Of a DNA stretch of 64,000 bases, positions 60,252 to 64,000 are shown piece after piece. The translations under genes and the position numbers were made by a program. This DNA comes from Leifsonia sp. ALI-44-B. Its GTDB lineage: Bacteria > Actinomycetota > Actinomycetes > Actinomycetales > Microbacteriaceae. How positions within the stretch are numbered: the stretch's first letter is position 1; each line of letters opens with the position of its first letter. The stretch covers positions 1,488,001-1,552,000 of the forward strand of contig NZ_MTQL01000007.1 of assembly GCF_001984125.1 (NCBI RefSeq), in the 5' to 3' direction. The notes under the pieces are model-generated. The model made no database searches. It was not told the origin of the DNA and was given only the letters and a program-made list of their open reading frames with translations.

Positions 60252-61379
60252 CTACCGCTGCACGGCATCCCGCAGCGGTGCGGTTGCGAACTCCCGCATG
60301 CCGTCGTCGAACCCCACGCGGGCCCGATAGCCCAGCTCGGTCGCGAGCCGCTCCGACGACGCCGTGATGTGGCGCACATCGCCCAGGCGGTATTCGCCGG
60401 TGACGACGGGGGCCGGGCCGCCCGCGTGCCGGCTCAGCGCCTCGGCCATATCGCCGATCGTGTGCACGTGACCTGACCCGACGTTGTAGGCGCGGAATGA
60501 TCCGGATGCCGCATCCGCCGTCGCTGCCAGTGCCGCGAGGTTCGCCCCGGCGATGTCGTCGACGTGCACGAAGTCGCGGCGCTGGCCACCGTCCTCGAAC
60601 ACGCGCGGCGCCTCACCGCGTGCCAGGGCCGAGCGGAACAGCGACGCCACACCCGCGTAGGGCGTGTTCTGCGGCATGCCGGGTCCATAGACGTTGTGGT
60701 AGCGCAGCGCGATCGCGCGCCCGCCGGTGCTACGCGCCCACGACGTGGACAGGTACTCCTGCGTGAGCTTCGTGATCGCATAGACGTTGCGCGGGTCAAG
60801 CGGCGCGTCCTCCTCGATCAGCACGGATTCGAGCGGTTCGCCCGTCGCGTCGTCGAGGGGGTCGAATCGTCCGGCGTCGAGGTCGGAAACCTGCCGCGGG
60901 CCGGGGCGCACGAAACGCTCGCCCGAGCGGTAGCGCCCCTCGCCGTAGACGACCATCGACGAGGCGACGACGAGGCGGTCGATGCCGGCCGTGTCGAGGG
61001 CGGCGAGCAGCACGGCCGTGCCCAGATCGTTCGAGCCCACATAGTCGGGGGCGTCCTGGAAGTCGACGCCGAGCCCGACCTTCGCGGCCTGATGGCACAC
61101 GGCGTCGACGCCGTCGAGGATGGCGGGCATGGCCTGGGGGTCGGTGACGTCGGCGCGGATGAATTCGGCGCGCGGGTCGATGGTGGGCGGCCCGCCGTGC
61201 ACGTCGGCCCGCAGGTTGTCGGCGATGCGCACCTGCCACCCGGCGTCGAGCGCCGCGCGCACGATGGCGCTGCCGATGAAGCCCGCTCCGCCCGTGACGA
61301 GCAGCCGCCCGGGCGACGACGGGGACGACGAAGACGAGGACGGGGACGGGGACGGCGACGGCGTCATCGCGTCGCTCAC
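60252..61379 (-). CDS. NAD-dependent sugar-nucleotide epimerase/dehydratase (dTDP-L-rhamnose 4-epimerase-like)
   Basis: The 375-aa extended SDR has a Ser/Pro-rich N-terminus (PSPSPSPSSSSSSPSSPG), the cofactor motif LLVTGGAGFIGSAIVRAAL, VASSMVVYGEGRY (catalytic Ser), YAITKLTQEY (Tyr-Lys), and RYHNVYGPGMPQNTPYAGV then FVHVDDIAGAN. The insertion with RFVRPGPRQVSDLDAGRFDP is typical of dTDP-L-rhamnose 4-epimerase-like proteins; UDP-glucose 4-epimerase is the alternative. It starts at GTG 61379 in a GTGA overlap with the MTA phosphorylase stop. A link to the exopolysaccharide locus is possible but distant. Confidence 0.87.
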   Translation of the reverse strand: MSDAMTPSPSPSPSSSSSSPSSPGRLLVTGGAGFIGSAIVRAALDAGWQVRIADNLRADVHGGPPTIDPRAEFIRADVTDPQAMPAILDGVDAVCHQAAKVGLGVDFQDAPDYVGSNDLGTAVLLAALDTAGIDRLVVASSMVVYGEGRYRSGERFVRPGPRQVSDLDAGRFDPLDDATGEPLESVLIEEDAPLDPRNVYAITKLTQEYLSTSWARSTGGRAIALRYHNVYGPGMPQNTPYAGVASLFRSALARGEAPRVFEDGGQRRDFVHVDDIAGANLAALAATADAASGSFRAYNVGSGHVHTIGDMAEALSRHAGGPAPVVTGEYRLGDVRHITASSERLATELGYRARVGFDDGMREFATAPLRDAVQR

Positions 61380-62275
61380 AGTGCGGCGGTGGGGGCGGCG
61401 TGGGCTCCGGCATCCGCGCGCCGAACCGGACGCGAGAGCACCTCGGCCACGGCGTCGGGGGCCACCTGGTCGCGCGGCACGAAGTCTGCGGGGATGGAGC
61501 GGATGATCGCCTCGAGCGCTGCGACGATGCGCGGCTGGGCGTCGGCGAGGCGCTGCAGCACGAGCTGGTGGCTGACCGCATCCTCATCCTTCTCGGCCCC
61601 GGCTTCGGGCGCCAGGCCCGCGTCGCTGTCGGTCACGAAGGAGAGATTGATGGTCTCGATGTTGAGCTCGCCGGCGAGCGGAACTTCGGGATACATCGTC
61701 ATGTTGATGGTGTGCGCACCGGCGGCGCGGAACCACAGCGATTCGGCGCGCGTGGAGAAACGCGGTCCCTGGATGACGACACAGGTGCCCGAGGCGCGGA
61801 AGGGTCCGCCATCCTGACGCACGGCCTCGACCGCGAGCGCGTGCAACTCGGGCGAGAACGGGTCGGCCTGCATGAGGTGCTGCACGGCGCCCTGGTCGTA
61901 GAACGTGTCGGGGCGCGACGACGTGCGGTCGATGTACTGGTCGGTGACGACGAGCGTGCCGGGCGGAACCTCGGGGCTGACGCCGCCGACGGCCGACGAC
62001 GACAGGATGGTCTTGACCCCGAGCGAGGCGAGCGCCCAGATGTTGGCGCGGAAGTTGATGAGGTGCGGAGGAACCGAGTGGTCCGAGCCGTGCCGCGTGA
62101 GGAACGCGACGCGGCGCCCGCCCATTTCTCCCACCGTGACGGGGCTCGAGGGCCGGCCGTAGGGGGTGTCGATCTCGACGGTTTCGGCGGTGCCCTCGGC
62201 GAAGAGCTTGTAGAGGCCCGAGCCGCCGATGACGGCGATGTCGGCGTGCAGGGTGGGGGATGTCGTGTCGGTCAC
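61376..62275 (-). CDS. mtnP: S-methyl-5'-thioadenosine phosphorylase
   Basis: The 299-aa purine nucleoside phosphorylase-family enzyme splits methylthioadenosine with phosphate into adenine and methylthioribose-1-phosphate. It has the phosphate motif VIGGSGLYKLF, RHGSDHSVPPHLINFRANIW, the substrate region GPRFSTRAESLWFRAAGAHT and INMTMYPEVPLAGE. The MT-specific TMYPE segment favours MTA over inosine. GTG 62275 is chosen for TGGAG upstream; the frame continues to 62368 without a ribosome site. It is translationally coupled to the epimerase. Confidence 0.9.
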   Translation of the reverse strand: MTDTTSPTLHADIAVIGGSGLYKLFAEGTAETVEIDTPYGRPSSPVTVGEMGGRRVAFLTRHGSDHSVPPHLINFRANIWALASLGVKTILSSSAVGGVSPEVPPGTLVVTDQYIDRTSSRPDTFYDQGAVQHLMQADPFSPELHALAVEAVRQDGGPFRASGTCVVIQGPRFSTRAESLWFRAAGAHTINMTMYPEVPLAGELNIETINLSFVTDSDAGLAPEAGAEKDEDAVSHQLVLQRLADAQPRIVAALEAIIRSIPADFVPRDQVAPDAVAEVLSRPVRRADAGAHAAPTAAL

Positions 62276-62433
62276 GGTGCTCCAGACGTGTGCGTGCGCG
62301 ATCGGCGCGGGTGAGGAGGGCGGCGTGCCGCCCAGAACAAGTATGCGGGTGGCCGTCTGGCGCGCCAAGATAGGGGGAGGAGCGGGGTGAGCCTTGCGGG
62401 CCCTCCGCCTGGCGACTATGAGACGAGACGGTC

Positions 62434-63750
62434 ATGAGTGACGGGATGGCTCCGACATCCGTTCGTGTGCTGCGTTCGGTCGAGGAGCACGGCGAGGTCG
62501 TGCGCGCGCTGCTCGCGCCCCTGGCGGCACGGCTGGGGGCCGAGGAGCTGGCGGTGTCGGCCGGGCGGATGTCGCAGCATCCTCACGACTATGACGGCCG
62601 GGTCTTGGCCGCCGACGTGCGGGCCCCCATCGATCTGCCGCCCTTCGACAACTCGCAGATGGACGGGTACGCCGTGGTGAGCGACGACCTGGCGGATGCT
62701 TCGGGCGAGCGCCCCGTGGCGCTACGGGTGGCCCCGCACATCCCCGCCGGGTCGACCGGCAGGCCGCTCGAGCGCGGGTGGGCCGCGCCGATCATGACGG
62801 GCGCGCCGATCCCCGAGGGGGCCGACGCCGTCGTGCCCATCGAGCAGGTCGATCCGCCCGCATTCTTCGCCGATCAGCCTCAGCCCGCATCGTCCGCGGT
62901 TCCGCCCGTCGCCCGGTTCACCCGCCCCGTCGCCCCCGGCACCTACCGTCGGGTACGCGGCAGCGATATCGCGGCGGGCAGCCTCCTCCTCGCCGCCGGC
63001 ACACGACTCGGGGCCGCCCAATGGGGTGTCCTCGCCGCATCCGGTGTCGCCACCGTGCCCGTGCGCCGTCGCGTGCGCGTCACCGTCCTCTCGACGGGCC
63101 ACGAGCTGCGCCAACCCGGCGACGCCCTCGGCCCCGGCCAGATCTTCGACGCCAACAGCGCAGCCCTGACGCGCGCGCTCGCCGAGGTCGACGCCGACGT
63201 GCGCACGGTGGCCGCCGTCTCCGACGATCCCGAGGCCTTCTCCCGTCAACTGGCGGCCCTCGGCGCCGAGACCGATCTGCTCGTCACCACGGGCGGCGTC
63301 AGCGCGGGCGCCTACGAGGTGGTGCGCGAAACCCTGGCGGGCGCCGGGGTCGACTTCGTGGGCGTGCGCATGCAGCCGGGCGGCCCACAGGGTTCGGGAG
63401 CCCTGCGCGACACAGGGATGCCGGTCGTCACGTTCCCCGGAAACCCCGTCTCCGCGCTCATCTCGTTCGAGGTGTTCCTCCGGCCCGTGTTGCTCGAACT
63501 CGCCGGGGCTCGAGCATCCGACCGCCAGCGTCTGCGCGTCACCCTCGCCGAGGATGCGACCTCGCCCGTCGACAAACACCAGATCCGCCGCGGTCGCCTG
63601 CGCGAGGACGGTCGCGTCGAACTCGTCGGCGGCCCCGGATCCCATCTTCTGCACGCCTACGCCGCCTCGGCGTTGCTGGTGCACATTCCCGCCGGTGTGG
63701 CATCCGTCACCGCCGGCGACACTCTCGAAGCCTGGAGGATCGATGACTGA
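62434..63750 (+). CDS. moeA: Molybdopterin molybdotransferase MoeA
   Basis: The 438-aa enzyme inserts molybdate into adenylylated molybdopterin. The family order is present: AADVRAPIDLPPFDNSQMDG, a domain 2 stretch with IMTGAPIPEGADAVVPIEQV, VTVLSTGHEL, FDANSAAL, TTGGVSAGAYEV and FPGNPVSALISFEVFLRP. Domain IV (RVTLAEDATSPVDKHQIRRG) is complete. It overlaps moaC by 8 bp, which follows immediately. An alternative ATG lies 12 bases downstream of 62434. Confidence 0.95.
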   Translation: MSDGMAPTSVRVLRSVEEHGEVVRALLAPLAARLGAEELAVSAGRMSQHPHDYDGRVLAADVRAPIDLPPFDNSQMDGYAVVSDDLADASGERPVALRVAPHIPAGSTGRPLERGWAAPIMTGAPIPEGADAVVPIEQVDPPAFFADQPQPASSAVPPVARFTRPVAPGTYRRVRGSDIAAGSLLLAAGTRLGAAQWGVLAASGVATVPVRRRVRVTVLSTGHELRQPGDALGPGQIFDANSAALTRALAEVDADVRTVAAVSDDPEAFSRQLAALGAETDLLVTTGGVSAGAYEVVRETLAGAGVDFVGVRMQPGGPQGSGALRDTGMPVVTFPGNPVSALISFEVFLRPVLLELAGARASDRQRLRVTLAEDATSPVDKHQIRRGRLREDGRVELVGGPGSHLLHAYAASALLVHIPAGVASVTAGDTLEAWRIDD

Positions 63751-64000
63751 TCAGCCCCTCACCCACCTGCGACCAGACGGTTCGGCCCACATGGTCGACG
63801 TCAGCGACAAGCCGGTGACGACTCGCATCGCGACCGCGCAAGCCGTGTTGCACACGCGGGCCGATGTGGTGGCGCAGGTGACGTCGGGCACGCTGCCGAA
63901 GGGTGAGGCGCTCGGCACGGCGCGCATCGCGGGCATCATGGCCGCCAAGCAGACGTCCACGCTCATCCCGCTGTGCCACCCCCTGCCGATCAGCTCGGTC
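63743..64000 (+). CDS. moaC: Cyclic pyranopterin monophosphate synthase MoaC (3' end outside window)
   Basis: The first 86 residues are present: the start MTDQPLTHLRPDGSAHMVDV, the family motif SDKPVTTRIATAQ, GEALGTARIAGIMAAKQTS and LIPLCHPLPISSV, the conserved His-Pro-Leu active-site region. With MoaA it forms cyclic pyranopterin from GTP. TGGAGGA lies about nine bases before ATG 63743. It overlaps moeA by 8 bp. The window ends before the C-terminal half. Confidence 0.95.
   Translation, partial: MTDQPLTHLRPDGSAHMVDVSDKPVTTRIATAQAVLHTRADVVAQVTSGTLPKGEALGTARIAGIMAAKQTSTLIPLCHPLPISSV

Overview
This is a high-GC actinobacterial chromosome segment, most likely from Microbacteriaceae. I infer that from strong G/C third-position bias, many GTG/TTG starts, 4-bp stop/start overlaps, sortase (LPxTG) surface proteins, a PASTA-type class A penicillin-binding protein and an actinobacterial LexA box. 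I see no phage, IS element, CRISPR array or rRNA. One tRNA (Pro, anticodon CGG) lies at about 24.3 kb.

Layout. 1-15.5 kb is an exopolysaccharide locus: a WbaP/CpsE-type priming transferase, five further glycosyltransferases, a DUF4012 protein, an LPDTG surface protein, UDP-glucose dehydrogenase, a Wzy-like polymerase and a Wzx-like flippase. The Wzy/Wzx/GT2 part (11.8-15.5 kb) is visibly poorer in G+C than the rest, as expected for an exchangeable repeat-unit core; a similarly AT-richer acyltransferase lies apart at 18.4 kb. 15.6-30.2 kb is a mixed accessory and housekeeping stretch: SSB-like orphan, two EamA exporters each divergent from its own regulator (TetR, LysR), zinc alcohol dehydrogenase, a second LPATG surface protein paralogous to the first, a tandem lipoprotein pair, two VanZ-like proteins, an SOS-box-controlled truncated DUF222 protein, tRNA-Pro, a PfkB kinase, an SDR and Dps. 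30.2-40.2 kb is alpha-glucan/trehalose metabolism: glgX-treY-treZ in one tightly coupled operon, divergent from a PNPOx-fold protein, a GH15 enzyme (possibly a trehalase) and an SMP-30 protein. 40.3-46.9 kb holds a metallophosphoesterase coupled to a bifunctional penicillin-binding protein, DUF4177, RidA and a GT39 membrane glycosyltransferase.

46.9-57.1 kb and 62.4-64 kb are molybdenum territory: moeB-rhodanese, moaD, moaA, then moeA and moaC (cut by the window end). Between them are two membrane-anchored sulfite-oxidase-family oxidoreductases, each with an internal twin-arginine motif after its membrane anchor. The second diverges from a GT2 / DUF2064 / methyltransferase operon that looks functionally linked to it. 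At 57.2-60 kb a three-gene overlapping operon (small helical WXG100-like protein, DUF1023 alpha/beta hydrolase, lipoprotein) resembles a secreted-effector cassette and is my best candidate for an uncharacterised system. At 60.2-62.3 kb a sugar-nucleotide epimerase is coupled to MTA phosphorylase.

Regulation seen directly: a perfect LexA box over a leaderless promoter (23.5 kb); a TetR operator whose two arms are the -10 boxes of two divergent leaderless promoters (17.6 kb); a recurrent TAGSCTC-type -10 placed 6-7 nt before start codons; and several strong intrinsic hairpins.
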